Source: Parvibaculum sp.
GTDB taxonomy: Bacteria; Pseudomonadota; Alphaproteobacteria; Parvibaculales; Parvibaculaceae
DNA: 64,000 nt
Assembly: GCF_019635935.1 (NCBI RefSeq)
Contig: NZ_JAHBYN010000001.1
Span: 2,229,501 to 2,293,500 of the forward strand
Direction of reading: 5' to 3'
Positions 49,095-58,515 of this stretch are shown here, one piece after another. Position 1 is the stretch's first letter, and each line of letters begins with the position of its first letter. A program made the translations under genes and the position numbers. The notes beneath the pieces are model-generated. The model was given only the letters and a program-made list of their open reading frames with translations. It was not told the DNA's origin and ran no database searches.

Positions 49095-50286
49095 TCAGTC
49101 GAACCCGAGTAGGCTCCGCTGCTCGTTCCAGCTTGTCGGGAGTTTTGGGATACGAACGAGTCGTTCGGCCGTGAGCCCACGCGGTTCCAGTCCGGCAAGT
49201 ATCGCTTTTGTGATATCCGGCGCGAGAAACGCCAGCCGGACGGTGCGCGCGACCAGCCGCTCGTCGATTGCATCGCGCATGGCGATCTCCTTGTAGCTGA
49301 GTCCGGACTTCAGATCGTCGAACCAGGCATGGGCGCGGGCGATGGTTCGCAGGAGAGAAGGATCAGGCTGCGATCTGTCGTCGGCCTTGTGCTGTCCGAT
49401 GATGAGTTTCCTGCCATGTCCACAACGCTTGAGCTGGAACGCCCGCGTGATGTGATGGGGCGCCTTCGTCCCGTCCGCTCCTTTGGTTTGCATGGAATCC
49501 TGGATGTTGGTGAGGAAGCTCCGCAGCCCGAGTCGATTGATGGCGAGCGAGATGTGCTTCTCGCCGACCGTCACCTTGTCGACCATCTGAAGGAGAATGT
49601 CTCGGCGCGGGCGGAGCTTGAGCTCGGTAGCAGTGAGTGTGGCCTTCGCGCCCGCCACATCCATCTGAGCCGGATCTTCCGTGCCGATGATCCGGCAGAG
49701 CTCTGCCTGTCGTCCGAGAAGGGCGATCAGTTCGTCGGTGATGAAGCTGTCGATCTCACGGACAGGCAAACTGCCAGAGGGATGCACATAGTAGTGGAAA
49801 TGGGCTCCCTTCTTGCGTCCCTGACGCGGCCGATAGGGCGCGCCGTCTTCATGGACGAGCAGGCCTGCAAGCAGCGACGGGGATTTGGCATTTGTCTTGG
49901 CACGACTCTCATGTCTGTTGCGGGCAAGGAGTTGCTGAACCGCGTCCCAGGTCTCGCGATCGACGATCGCCTCATGCTGGCCTTCGTGGACTTTGTCCTT
50001 GTGACGGATGCGGCCGATATAGACGGGGTTCTGGAGCAGCGCATAAAGCGCGCCGCGCGTGAAGGTCGAGCCGCCCCTTGCGTTGCCCTTCCGGGTAACC
50101 CAGCGCTTGGAGCGGATATCCCGGGATTTGAGGTCCTTCATGAGGCGGAGGACGGAGCCAAGCTCAAGATAGCGATTGAAGACGAGGCGAACCCGCTCGA
50201 CCTCGCTCCCATTCACGATGAGCTTGCGGTGCTTGATGTCATAGCCGAGCGGCGGCAAGCCACCCATCCACATGCCCTTCTCCTTC
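49095..50286 (-). pseudogene. Large serine recombinase, N-terminal catalytic domain lost
   Basis: About 397 codons of the recombinase and C-terminal domains of a large serine site-specific recombinase (KEKGMWMGGLPPLGYD at the start of the remaining part, then SRDIRSKRW and TRGALYALLQNPVYIG). The resolvase domain of about 200 residues with the catalytic serine is missing. Homologous sequence begins exactly at the inner edge of the IS at 50287, so the gene is cut there. It lies beside tRNA-Ala and is probably the old integrase of the island. Confidence 0.83.
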
Positions 50287-50445
50287 CAAATATATCCCCT
50301 TCGAACATGGACCCGCCGGACTCCCGGAATCGGGAGGGTCGGCTATGATCTCTAGCGCCAACCTGTTACTTGTGACGCAAACAGGCTGTTCAAAACCACA
50401 TGTAAATGCTGTCATGTTTCTCCGAAATACTTGGGGGGACGTGAA

Positions 50446-51459
50446 ATGCCAGAGGTTGTCGAAGTGAGTAGGCACCAGTTTTCAATTGCCTACACGGGAG
50501 ATGAGCGCGGCGCGGATCACTCAATCAGCGTGGAGGCGTTGGCCCCGGCGTTGCTGGCCTTTGGCAAGCTCTTGCGCGAAGCCAATTCAGAACTTAATGG
50601 GCCGAAAGCAAAGGCGAACGTCTATGTCGTCTCTGATTTCGAGCATAAATGTTTCAACATCAATTTTGATCTAGCTCTCGGATTCTACGAGCAAGTCAAA
50701 AGCCTCGTTCAAACGACAGAAATAAAAGACGCTAAGGAAATATTGGAATGGATAGGGATTCTGAGCGCTCCGGTGGTGATCCCTTTATCTTTTCTTGGGT
50801 ACCTGCGGTGGAAAAAGGGGCGCAAAACAACACAGGTAGTTCAGCTCACTGACAAGAGTCAGCTTGGGAATGTTGTTGTTAGTGTCGAGGGTGACGGAAA
50901 TTCAGTTACGATAAATCAAAACGTTTACAATTTATCTCAGAATGCCAATGCTTTGAAGGCAACCCGCGACGCATTCTTGCCGATTGGGCAGGACGGCTTT
51001 GATAAGGTGGAAGTAAGACAGGGCGAAAGTGTTGTTGCCACTATTGAACCTTCCGAAGTCGAAGATATCGTCGCGTCCTGCACTACAGCCCTAGCTGAAA
51101 CAAAAGAAAAAAAGCCAGAGGTCGATACAACGACCGCTTGGCTGAGTGTTTACTCCCCTGTCTACGATGAAAAAGCAGAGAACTGGCGCTTCCGCCTCGG
51201 CACTGAGGTGATTTATGCCGACATCTCCGAGACATCAATTTCACACGATGCACTGGAACGCGGCGGTGCGCTTACAGACGACACGTATCAAGTGAGGCTT
51301 GAAATCACTGTTGGGGTGGACGAGAAGGGAAATCGCACTAAGCCTCACTACAGGGTTCTTGAGGTCATTAAATTTTTTCCCGCCAGCCCGAGAATGAGGC
51401 AGCAGTCGTTGTTGCCTACACCGCCCGTAGAGTCAGGAAATGATGAGCCAAGCGCATAA
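50446..51459 (+). CDS. IS passenger protein of unknown function
   Basis: 337 aa from ATG 50446 (GGGGGG 9 bp upstream; an earlier TTG at 50431 is possible). N-terminal soluble domain (SIAYTGDERGADHSISVEALAPALLAFG, about residues 15-105), one hydrophobic helix near 107-125 (WIGILSAPVVIPLSFLGYL) followed by basic RWKKGRK, an Asn-rich SVTINQNVYNLSQNAN segment, then a C-terminal domain around WLSVYSPVYDEKAENWRFRLG. Lower GC and different codon use from the core genome. It belongs to the IS, converges on the transposase 29 bp away, and has no recognised family. Confidence 0.7.
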   Translation: MPEVVEVSRHQFSIAYTGDERGADHSISVEALAPALLAFGKLLREANSELNGPKAKANVYVVSDFEHKCFNINFDLALGFYEQVKSLVQTTEIKDAKEILEWIGILSAPVVIPLSFLGYLRWKKGRKTTQVVQLTDKSQLGNVVVSVEGDGNSVTINQNVYNLSQNANALKATRDAFLPIGQDGFDKVEVRQGESVVATIEPSEVEDIVASCTTALAETKEKKPEVDTTTAWLSVYSPVYDEKAENWRFRLGTEVIYADISETSISHDALERGGALTDDTYQVRLEITVGVDEKGNRTKPHYRVLEVIKFFPASPRMRQQSLLPTPPVESGNDEPSA

Positions 51460-51586
51460 GGGGTTTGATCTTCTGTTATCCAAGATGCTCAAGGGCGAGG
51501 AAAAGCCTGCAACAGACGCTCGAACATCAACTCGGGACGCTTCCGCAGGTTATGACGGAACTCGAACTCGCCAAGGTAAGAAGGCA

Positions 51587-51991
51587 GATGCTTCCGTGCT
51601 TATCCGTTTATCACCCACAGGAGCTAGATGTTGATGTCAGATATCAATGAATTGTCCGACGCGGCCGTCGTGTCGCCACTCACTGCGCTGGTTGAAAGCG
51701 AGTGGCAGGGCCTGCTCGATAAGGATGACCGGACCAGCCCTGCCGAGTATCCAGACATGGTCTTGGTCACGAGAAACGAACTGGCGGGCGCGATGAGCGA
51801 GGCATATTTGCTCAACGTGCCCTTATACGTTGCATGCGACGGCATCGCCGACGATTACACGACCAGCGAAAAACACCATCCCGGCTACGTCCTTATCCCC
51901 GCCGCGCGATTTGAGGCCATAACCACCGTCCTCAGCGATAGACACAAGGGGTAGTAGTTGTGGGTGATAAACGGATAAGCACGGATGCTTC
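51587..51991. mobile_element. Gene-bearing mini-element with inverted repeats inside the transposase
   Basis: Inverted repeats of 27 bp, identical in all positions, at 51593-51619 and 51959-51985 (core TGGGTGATAAACGGATAAGC on the right side). An 8-bp direct repeat GATGCTTC lies at 51587-51594 and 51984-51991; its inner two bases overlap the repeats. Removing one copy plus the element restores the transposase frame perfectly, which proves insertion. It contains a single gene and no transposase, so is non-autonomous. Confidence 0.85.
51628..51954 (+). CDS. Cargo protein of the mini-element, phage-like hypothetical
   Basis: 108 aa filling nearly the whole mini-element, ATG with AGGAG 5 bp upstream. 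It reads like a genuine protein: soluble, acidic, with LLDKDDRTSPAEYPDMVLVT and LAGAMSEAYLL, features I associate with small hypothetical proteins of rhizobial phages. No membrane segment or catalytic motif is seen. Function unknown; it is the only cargo of the element. Confidence 0.6.
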   Translation: MLMSDINELSDAAVVSPLTALVESEWQGLLDKDDRTSPAEYPDMVLVTRNELAGAMSEAYLLNVPLYVACDGIADDYTTSEKHHPGYVLIPAARFEAITTVLSDRHKG

Positions 51992-52819
51992 TTCGAAACC
52001 CAAACGTGCGTCCCGTAAATCCCGCGCTTGATCGTCGCCCAGAAGCTTTCGATTGAATTGGTGTGAATGGGACCGCGCACGTATTCCTTGCGGGCGTGGT
52101 TCACCGTTTCGTGCTCATAGCCATACTCTTCCAAGCGAGCAAAGGCACCGGCCTCATCGGTCGCAACCCATGCGCCGGGGCGGACGTGCTGCAAGATCGA
52201 GGGGACGACACTGCGGCCACGGCGATCCTCGACAACGCGGGTCAGAACGTTTCCGCCGCGTTCGATCATGCCGAGAACAACCATCTTGTCCTCTTTCCCC
52301 TGCTTGTCCTTACCGCCGATGAAAGCCTTGTCGATTTCAACAATGTGATCGTGGCCGAGCGTATCGTCACCATCAACCCAACCCATGTACTTGCGGATTT
52401 CGTGGCCCATGCGCCATGCCGTCTTGTAGGTGGTTCCGATCTGGCGCTGGATTTCCTTCGCGCTGACGCCGTTCCGCGTCGTCGTGAACAGATACATGAC
52501 GAAAAACCAGTCCCGAAGGCTTGTGCGGGTGCGCTCAAAGGGCGTTCCGGCGGTCGGATAGACCTGATGGCCGCAGAACTCGCACTCATAGCAGCGGCGT
52601 CCTTTGACCCTGTGATGCTTGGCTTCCGCGCCGCAGGTGCCGCAATGGAACTTGTGGCCATAGCGAACTGCCATGAGGTGATCTAGGCAGGCGTCATCGT
52701 CCGGGAAGCGGGAATTGAATTTCTTGAGGGTCATCTTGGTCATGGGCGTCTCTCCTATGACCTGAATATAGCAATTCCCGCCCCATGTTTCAAGGGGATA
52801 TATTTGCCTTTATCAGCGG

Positions 52820-54898
52820 GTGTTGACAAGGCCGGGGACGCCGCTTGTTGAGAACCCCGGCGAAGAAGCTGATGCAAACGCGGAACCGTTGCCGCCGCTG
52901 ACGCCTCTTTACGTCTACAAACGGGTGGAGGTTCACGGGCGCATATGGCTTGAAGTCGGCCGCGCCAACCAGGGCCCGACTGACGGCTGGCTCAATGCGG
53001 ACAGAACAGTGGAGTGGAAGCAGGCAATGACGCTTGCCTTCACCAACCCTGCCGGCCGCAAGCAGACATTGTTCTTCCGGGAGTATGGCGGATTGCAAAG
53101 CCTGATTGAGGCCGATCGACCCGAAGCGAAAGCGGCGGGACTGCGGTCGACGGCCTTGTCGGGCGAAGTGCCATCGGACTTTTCGGTGGTGTCTGTGGAG
53201 CCGGACACCTATGTCGATTTATCCGAGAATTTCTACCTGCTGCCGATACTCGAGTTCGACGAAGCTTATTTCGCGAACGGCTTTAGTACACAGCTTGTCA
53301 AGGTCGCCGCTGTCAACGCAAAGGAACGTGCGAACTTTTCAGCTCCTGAGAGACCAGAACCTCCCGCTCCTCGGGAAGCCGAAGTCACCATCGCCCCGCC
53401 TTCAGTGTCTGCACCCCATCCGGAAACAATTATTCCCGACGTCGATCCGGCCGACGTTCTCAGCCGCGTCCACAACGACTACAGGGCTGGTGTCGTTTTT
53501 GTCATCGACACCACGACGTCAATGGACCCCTACATTGAGCGCGTGCGCGATGCCGTAAGGGTGATGTATAGCCAGCTTGCCACATCGAAATACGGCGACC
53601 GGATAGACTTTGGCCTGATCGGGTATCGTGACAATCTGGCGGCCGCGCCGGCGCTCGAATATCTCACTCATATTTACGCCAACCTGGGCGACGCAAGAAC
53701 GGAAGCCGAATTCTTCGATCGTGTTCGCGGCGCGGCGGCAGCGACGGCTTCGAGCAAAGGATTCGAAGAGGACGCATTTTCTGGCATCTCCACCGCGTTG
53801 AACGATGTCAAGTGGAGTGGCTATCAGGGAAAATGGGTGGTTCTGATCACCGATGCCGGAGCGCGAAGTGGCTCCGATCCACTATCGGCGACCGGGCTCG
53901 GACCGACCGAGGTAAACAGTCTCGCCCAAGAGCACGGCATCACGCTCTCTGCGCTGCACCTGTTGACCAAGGCAGGAAACACCAACCATGAACAGGCAAA
54001 GCTCCAGTACCAGCTTTTGACGCGATTGCCTGGCAGCAACGAGACGCTTTATCACGGTGTGGACTCCGGCGACGCGGACCGATTTTCTTCTTTTGTCGAA
54101 ACAATCGCACAGAGCGTTGCTCTGCAAGTTGAGGTCGCCGGCGAAGGTCGCCTTATAGAAATCGGGAACGAAGCGCTGACAGTTGCGCGGGCCGAAGTGT
54201 TGCGCCGTCGGGACGAACTTCGAATGCAGGCAGAAGCCGAAGCGCGAAGTGAGGTTGAGCGCGCACCCACTGCAGTGCAGGTCGAAGACGCAGGTGCGGC
54301 CGAGGTGGAGGCACGCTATCAGGCGGATCTGGAAAAATTCCAACGCCAGGTTATGCTCGCCGGGCGAGCCATGCAGTTGGCCTATCTTGGCCGGGAAGCG
54401 GGAACGCGTGCGCCCTCCTTCTTTGAAGCATGGGCTGCCGATCGAGATATCGAAAACCCGGCCCTTGCCACTTTCGATGTACGCGTTCTCCTTTCCCGCA
54501 ATCAGCTTTCCGACCTGACGCTCGCACTGCGGACTATTCTTGAAACGGCCGAACGTACACGGATGACACCGCGGGATTTCTTTAGCCAATTGCAGACGGC
54601 CGCCGCGCTTCTCAGCCGCACACCCGATCAGGTCGGTGCTGTGAAGCGGCTAGCGCAAATCGGAATCATCGGAGAATATCTGGAGGATCTTCCCTATCGT
54701 AGCCGCATTCTTGAAGTCAGCGAAGATGACTGGCTGACCTGGAGTTTTGACAGGCAGCGTGAGTTTCTGGATGAGCTCAGGCAGAAGATCGAGCTCTATG
54801 GGCGCCTTGGCGATGAGGTTACGCTCTGGGTGGCTCTGGACGGAGGAAGAATCCCGGGGGATGCCGTCTATCCGGTTTCCCTGTCTTCCCTGCCATGA
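52820..54898 (+). pseudogene. PpkA-like protein, C-terminal part with vWA domain; kinase domain missing
   Basis: 692 aa remain if the first GTG is used. The frame enters directly from the IS end (52806) without a ribosome site or signal peptide, so the N terminus is lost. Order: SH3-like segment (LTRPGTPLVENPG... VHGRIWLEVG), a beta region, then a von Willebrand A domain with MIDAS motif DTTTS (Asp near residue 230) and LITDAGA. This arrangement matches the periplasmic part of the type VI secretion kinase PpkA. Its stop overlaps the ABC gene start (ATGA). PpkA identity is by architecture and neighbours, not search. Confidence 0.7.
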
Positions 54899-55638
54899 CG
54901 GGAGGGTTGGAAACGACCCGTTTGCTCATCATGCGGAACCTCGTAAAGACACGTCGATCTGCGGAAAAGGGACGCAGTTTCATTTTGCGGGTACCGGATA
55001 TCGAAATCCGGAGAGGTCAGGCTTATGCGCTGATCGGGGCTAGCGGAAGCGGCAAGAGCACTTTTCTCGCGCTGGCCGCAATGGCCTTGAGGCCCGACAT
55101 GGAAGGGCAGTTTGTCTTTCGTCCGGACGATGACGCAGTGAACGTCATCGACCTCTGGCGCAGACGAAAGGCGGATTGGATGGCGGGACTTCGACGGCGG
55201 CACATTGGGGTCATCTTGCAACAGGGCGGTCTCATTTCCTGCTTGTCGGTCCTGGAGAATATCCTGCTGCCGGCATTGCTTGTGGGGCACGACGAACGGG
55301 AGCGGGCGTTGTCGCTCGCGGCAAGGCTGGGGATTGAGGGAATTCTCCGCCGGCGTCCGGGGCAGGTATCGGTCGGACAGCGGCAACGCGTCGCCATTGC
55401 TCGAGCACTCATAAACGCGCCCGATCTCATCTTGGCCGATGAGCCGACCGCCTCAGTTGATCCGCTGACCGCCGATGGCATCTTCGATCTTCTTGTCGAG
55501 CTGGTGGAGGAAACGAACGCAGCTCTTGTGGTCGCAAGTCACGACTGGGGCAGAGTAAGGCGGTCGGACTTTGTCAGTCTGTATCACGAGATCGAAGCAA
55601 CGAGAGAGTCCGTCGTTTCTACGCTGGTGGCGGCATGA
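54895..55638 (+). CDS. ABC transporter ATPase, TagT-like
   Basis: 247 aa LolD/MacB-type ATPase. Walker A GASGSGKST (about residues 48-56), Q-loop VILQQGG, signature VSVGQRQRV (unusual VSVGQ for LSGGQ), Walker B LILADEPT and H-loop ASHD. It is coupled by 4-bp overlaps to the vWA gene upstream and the permease downstream. In type VI clusters TagT with TagS forms an envelope ABC complex that signals to PpkA rather than transporting a known substrate. Confidence 0.82.
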   Translation: MTGGLETTRLLIMRNLVKTRRSAEKGRSFILRVPDIEIRRGQAYALIGASGSGKSTFLALAAMALRPDMEGQFVFRPDDDAVNVIDLWRRRKADWMAGLRRRHIGVILQQGGLISCLSVLENILLPALLVGHDERERALSLAARLGIEGILRRRPGQVSVGQRQRVAIARALINAPDLILADEPTASVDPLTADGIFDLLVELVEETNAALVVASHDWGRVRRSDFVSLYHEIEATRESVVSTLVAA

Positions 55639-56858
55639 GCGGCTTTGCGAGGCACACAGTAGCGTGGATTGCTGCAAAGGATGCGGCGAGTGAACTCCTG
55701 ATGACGAGTTGCACCGTGCTCGCATTGGTGGCCGTTCTGGCACCCCTTCTCATCCTTTTCAGCTTGAAGTTTGGGCTGATCGACACGATGGCACAACGTC
55801 TTATCGAAGACGTTCGCAATCGGGAGGTCGTCATCATCAGTAGTACGAAGCTGACGTACGATTGGTTTGACCGAATGAGAACACGCGACGATGTCGAGTT
55901 TGTCGTGCCGAACACTCGAACGATCGCCGCAAGCTTCAACAGTGTTCAAAATCGCGACAAACGGAAAACGGTGCGTGGGCTATCTATGATCCCGACGGCG
56001 GCCGGCGATCCGTTGCTCGAGAATCTGGCAGCCCGGATAACGGAACCCCGGCATATTGTTCTGAGTTCGCTTGCCGCAGAACGCCTTCAGGCGTCGGTGG
56101 GCCAGTCGCTACGCGCGCGTGTGCAGAGAACCAGAGATAACACAGCAGAAGCACAGTTTATCGAACTTGAGGTCGTCGGTGTCGCCGCCCCGTGGGCGGA
56201 AACCGAGCCTGCGGCCTTTGTTGATCTCGAACTTCTGATTGCCACGGAAGAGTATCGAGATGGTCTTGCTGTCGAGAGTTTCGGCTGGCCGGGCAGGCAG
56301 GGTGTAGCGGACGAACGTGTCTTTCCTCGATTCAGGCTCTATGCGCGGTCGATCTACGACGTTCCCGGCCTTCGGGATGCTCTCGTCGCGGAACACCTGG
56401 ATATTCGTACGCAAGCAGTGGCCATTGAGTCCATGCGCTCCCTTGATCGCAGTCTGTCCACCGTGTTTGCAATCATTGCAGCAGTTGCGTGTGGCGGTTT
56501 CGTCCTGGCGTTGGCCTCCATTTTGGCTGCCAATGTCCAACGCAAGCGCCGTGAATTGAGTGTTCTTCGTCTTATTGGAGCGCCTTTGCGGGAGATTGTG
56601 GCCTTTCCCATTACCCAGGCACTGATTGTCGCAGTTTCCGGATTGGCAGTTTCACTCGCAATTTTCACTTTCGTATCCAGAAGTCTGAACGACATCTTCA
56701 GTCATACGATCCGCACCGGCGAGTCCATCAGCCAACTCCTGCCGCATCATATTCTCGTCGCAGGCCTGGCAACGATGGGCTTTGCAATCCTGTCCTCGCT
56801 TTGGGCCGGGGTGGCGGCGCTCCGGATAGAACCTGCGGAGGGTCTCGCAGATGTATAG
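55635..56858 (+). CDS. FtsX/LolC-type permease, TagS-like
   Basis: 407 aa with four membrane helices: one near the N terminus (about 22-45) and three in the C-terminal third (about 275-300, 323-350, 375-400), separated by a large periplasmic domain. This is the MacB/LolCE-type topology. The LRLIGAPLREIV motif before the third helix is the usual cytoplasmic coupling helix. It overlaps TagT-like and TagR-like genes by 4 and 8 bp. Likely partner of the ATPase in a signalling or lipoprotein-handling complex. Confidence 0.82.
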   Translation: MSGFARHTVAWIAAKDAASELLMTSCTVLALVAVLAPLLILFSLKFGLIDTMAQRLIEDVRNREVVIISSTKLTYDWFDRMRTRDDVEFVVPNTRTIAASFNSVQNRDKRKTVRGLSMIPTAAGDPLLENLAARITEPRHIVLSSLAAERLQASVGQSLRARVQRTRDNTAEAQFIELEVVGVAAPWAETEPAAFVDLELLIATEEYRDGLAVESFGWPGRQGVADERVFPRFRLYARSIYDVPGLRDALVAEHLDIRTQAVAIESMRSLDRSLSTVFAIIAAVACGGFVLALASILAANVQRKRRELSVLRLIGAPLREIVAFPITQALIVAVSGLAVSLAIFTFVSRSLNDIFSHTIRTGESISQLLPHHILVAGLATMGFAILSSLWAGVAALRIEPAEGLADV

Positions 56859-58515
56859 GTTCGGCAGCATCCCTCACCTGTGTTTCGGCCTTTTGTTGGC
56901 ATTGCTGACCTTCACGGGAGCGGATGCTCAGGAAATCACCTGGGAGGAACGGGACTACAACCCCAAGGCGGCTGAGGGTGACCTTGCTTTGCCGATGCCA
57001 TGTGGCGGCAGCTATGTGTTCCGCCGCGTTTCCGTGGAGAGCACCGGGTATCTCGATGATCGACGCGTCCGTGTAGGGTTACGTCAGGAAAATGTGGCCT
57101 ATAAGGAGGATCCCAGATTTGAACATATTGCGGGAAGTTTCTCGGATCCGGGCGAGAGCAGCGAGCGCTATTACTATATCGGCAAATACGAACTGACCCG
57201 CCTGCAATATGCCGCCCTGCAGAACGAGTGCAGCAAGCCGTCGACGGCACTCAGACTCCCCGTGACCGAGCTATCCTGGTTCGATGCGGTGAACGCGGGC
57301 CGGATCTATACTGAATGGCTCATGCAGAACGCGTCGGATGTGCTTCCAAAGCAAGGTAGCGCAAGTGCATTCGTCCGATTGCCGACCGAGATTGAATGGG
57401 AGTTTGCGGCCCGCGGTGGCCTGTCTGTTGATGAAGCCGATTTTTCCGGACGCGTGTTCCCGATGCCCGATGGACAGCTTTCCGAGTATGTCTGGTTTCA
57501 GGGGAGCGAATCTGCCGCCGGTAAATTGCGACCGATCGGTCTCCTTAAGCCCAACCCCCTCGGTCTTTACGACATTCTCGGGAACGCATCGGAAATCACC
57601 TTCGATCTTTTTCATCTCAATCGTCGCGGACGTCTTCATGGTCAGGCAGGTGGATTTGTCTCAAAGGGCGGGGACATTGCAACATCTCAGGGCGAGATGA
57701 GGAGTGCCCTTCGCAATGAAAACCAGTTCTTCGACACCAGAACGGGTGAGGCGCTGAAGGTCGCCAATATGGGAGCGCGGTTTGTCCTGTCCGTCCCGGT
57801 TGTTGTGTCCGCCGATCGCCTGCAGGCTATTCAGTCGGAATGGAAAGCCCTGCCAGCACCAGACCTCGAATCCGACAGTTCGAGCGCCCAGCGCGAGGCG
57901 CTTGCACGGCTGAGCAATGTTACGCAGCGGACCGACGACCAGATCGTAAAGCAGCAGCTTGAACAGGCAATCCTGCAATTGGAATCCGCCCGCACGATAC
58001 AGAACGACATCCGCAACCGGGCGATCAGAGCCCTTCTTCAGTCCGGCGCTATCATTGGCAACAAGGTCAAGACCGATCCCGTTCTAATCGCGCGAACGGA
58101 GATCGTTTTGCAGGAAATGAACAAAAATCTTGCCCGGGCGCAGGAGCTTTTCGCGCAGGCAGAAAGCGCTGGTGACGCGGCCCGCGCTCAGAGCGCCAGG
58201 GCGGTCGTTGCGAAAATTCAAAGCGAAATGGAAAGCCGCGAGCGGCGTATAGTGACCTTGCGATCGGATAGTCAGACGACCGTCGCGAGCTACAGCGACC
58301 TCGTATACAGCGTTTCGTCTGACTACCCGCTTACTCTGATAGCGCCGCAGTTGGAAGCACTAGTCGTAGATTATAGAGAAAAAGGTTTTGGATACCTGGT
58401 TCCGTTTGCGCAGCTGTTTGTTGGGCATGTTGAGGAGCTTCGTTCGAATGATGAAATCGAGCGTGAGAAATGGTCACAGGAACTCAGAAAAATTGGAGGA
58501 AACGATGATCAATAA
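56851..58515 (+). CDS. SUMF1/FGE-fold periplasmic protein, TagR-like, with C-terminal helical extension
   Basis: 554 aa. Signal peptide about 1-26 (ends ADAQE). A formylglycine-generating-enzyme-like domain spans about 45-310: YYIGKYELTRLQYAAL, PVTELSWFDAV, RLPTEIEWEFAARGG, NPLGLYDILGNASEI and a truncated GARFVLS end. FGE copper-site cysteines are not evident, so it is probably non-catalytic, as for TagR. Residues about 325-500 are charged and helical, probably coiled coil, beyond the usual TagR. It overlaps the next gene by 11 bp. In P. aeruginosa TagR activates PpkA. Confidence 0.8.
   Translation: MYRFGSIPHLCFGLLLALLTFTGADAQEITWEERDYNPKAAEGDLALPMPCGGSYVFRRVSVESTGYLDDRRVRVGLRQENVAYKEDPRFEHIAGSFSDPGESSERYYYIGKYELTRLQYAALQNECSKPSTALRLPVTELSWFDAVNAGRIYTEWLMQNASDVLPKQGSASAFVRLPTEIEWEFAARGGLSVDEADFSGRVFPMPDGQLSEYVWFQGSESAAGKLRPIGLLKPNPLGLYDILGNASEITFDLFHLNRRGRLHGQAGGFVSKGGDIATSQGEMRSALRNENQFFDTRTGEALKVANMGARFVLSVPVVVSADRLQAIQSEWKALPAPDLESDSSSAQREALARLSNVTQRTDDQIVKQQLEQAILQLESARTIQNDIRNRAIRALLQSGAIIGNKVKTDPVLIARTEIVLQEMNKNLARAQELFAQAESAGDAARAQSARAVVAKIQSEMESRERRIVTLRSDSQTTVASYSDLVYSVSSDYPLTLIAPQLEALVVDYREKGFGYLVPFAQLFVGHVEELRSNDEIEREKWSQELRKIGGNDDQ

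Larger units (their letters stand above)
51489..52743 (-). pseudogene. IS1595-family (ISXO2-like) transposase, interrupted near its 3' end
   Basis: Original gene 52743 down to 51489, split by an insert at 51595-51991. Joining 52743-51992 to 51594-51489 gives 858 bp, exactly 286 codons, ending LPSYLGEFEFRHN...AFPRP-stop, the normal family C terminus. N-terminal zinc ribbon (CGTCG, CYECEFCG), then DDE-type motifs IVEIDKAFIGG, ATDEAGAF and HTNSIESFWATIKRG. As it stands the protein runs to 51823 with 55 foreign residues after VSKKH. The catalytic core is intact, but the C-terminal helix region is lost. Confidence 0.88.
50287..52806. mobile_element. IS1595-family insertion element with passenger gene
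   Basis: Ends are imperfect 24-bp inverted repeats (22 of 24 match; core CAAATATATCCCCTT then AACATGG) at 50287-50310 and 52783-52806. Contents: a passenger gene (+, 50446-51459) and a converging ISXO2/IS1595-type transposase (-), which is itself interrupted by a smaller element. Without that insert the IS is about 2.1 kb. Flanking 8-bp sequences differ (TCTCCTTC and CCTTTATC), so there is no target duplication. IS1595 members are known for carrying unrelated passenger genes. Confidence 0.83.

Noticed and set aside
51440..51634. Open frame on the plus strand inside the IS (MMSQAHKGFDLLL...)
   Set aside because: It is exactly antisense to the restored transposase C terminus and ends in the mini-element's inverted repeat; not a gene.
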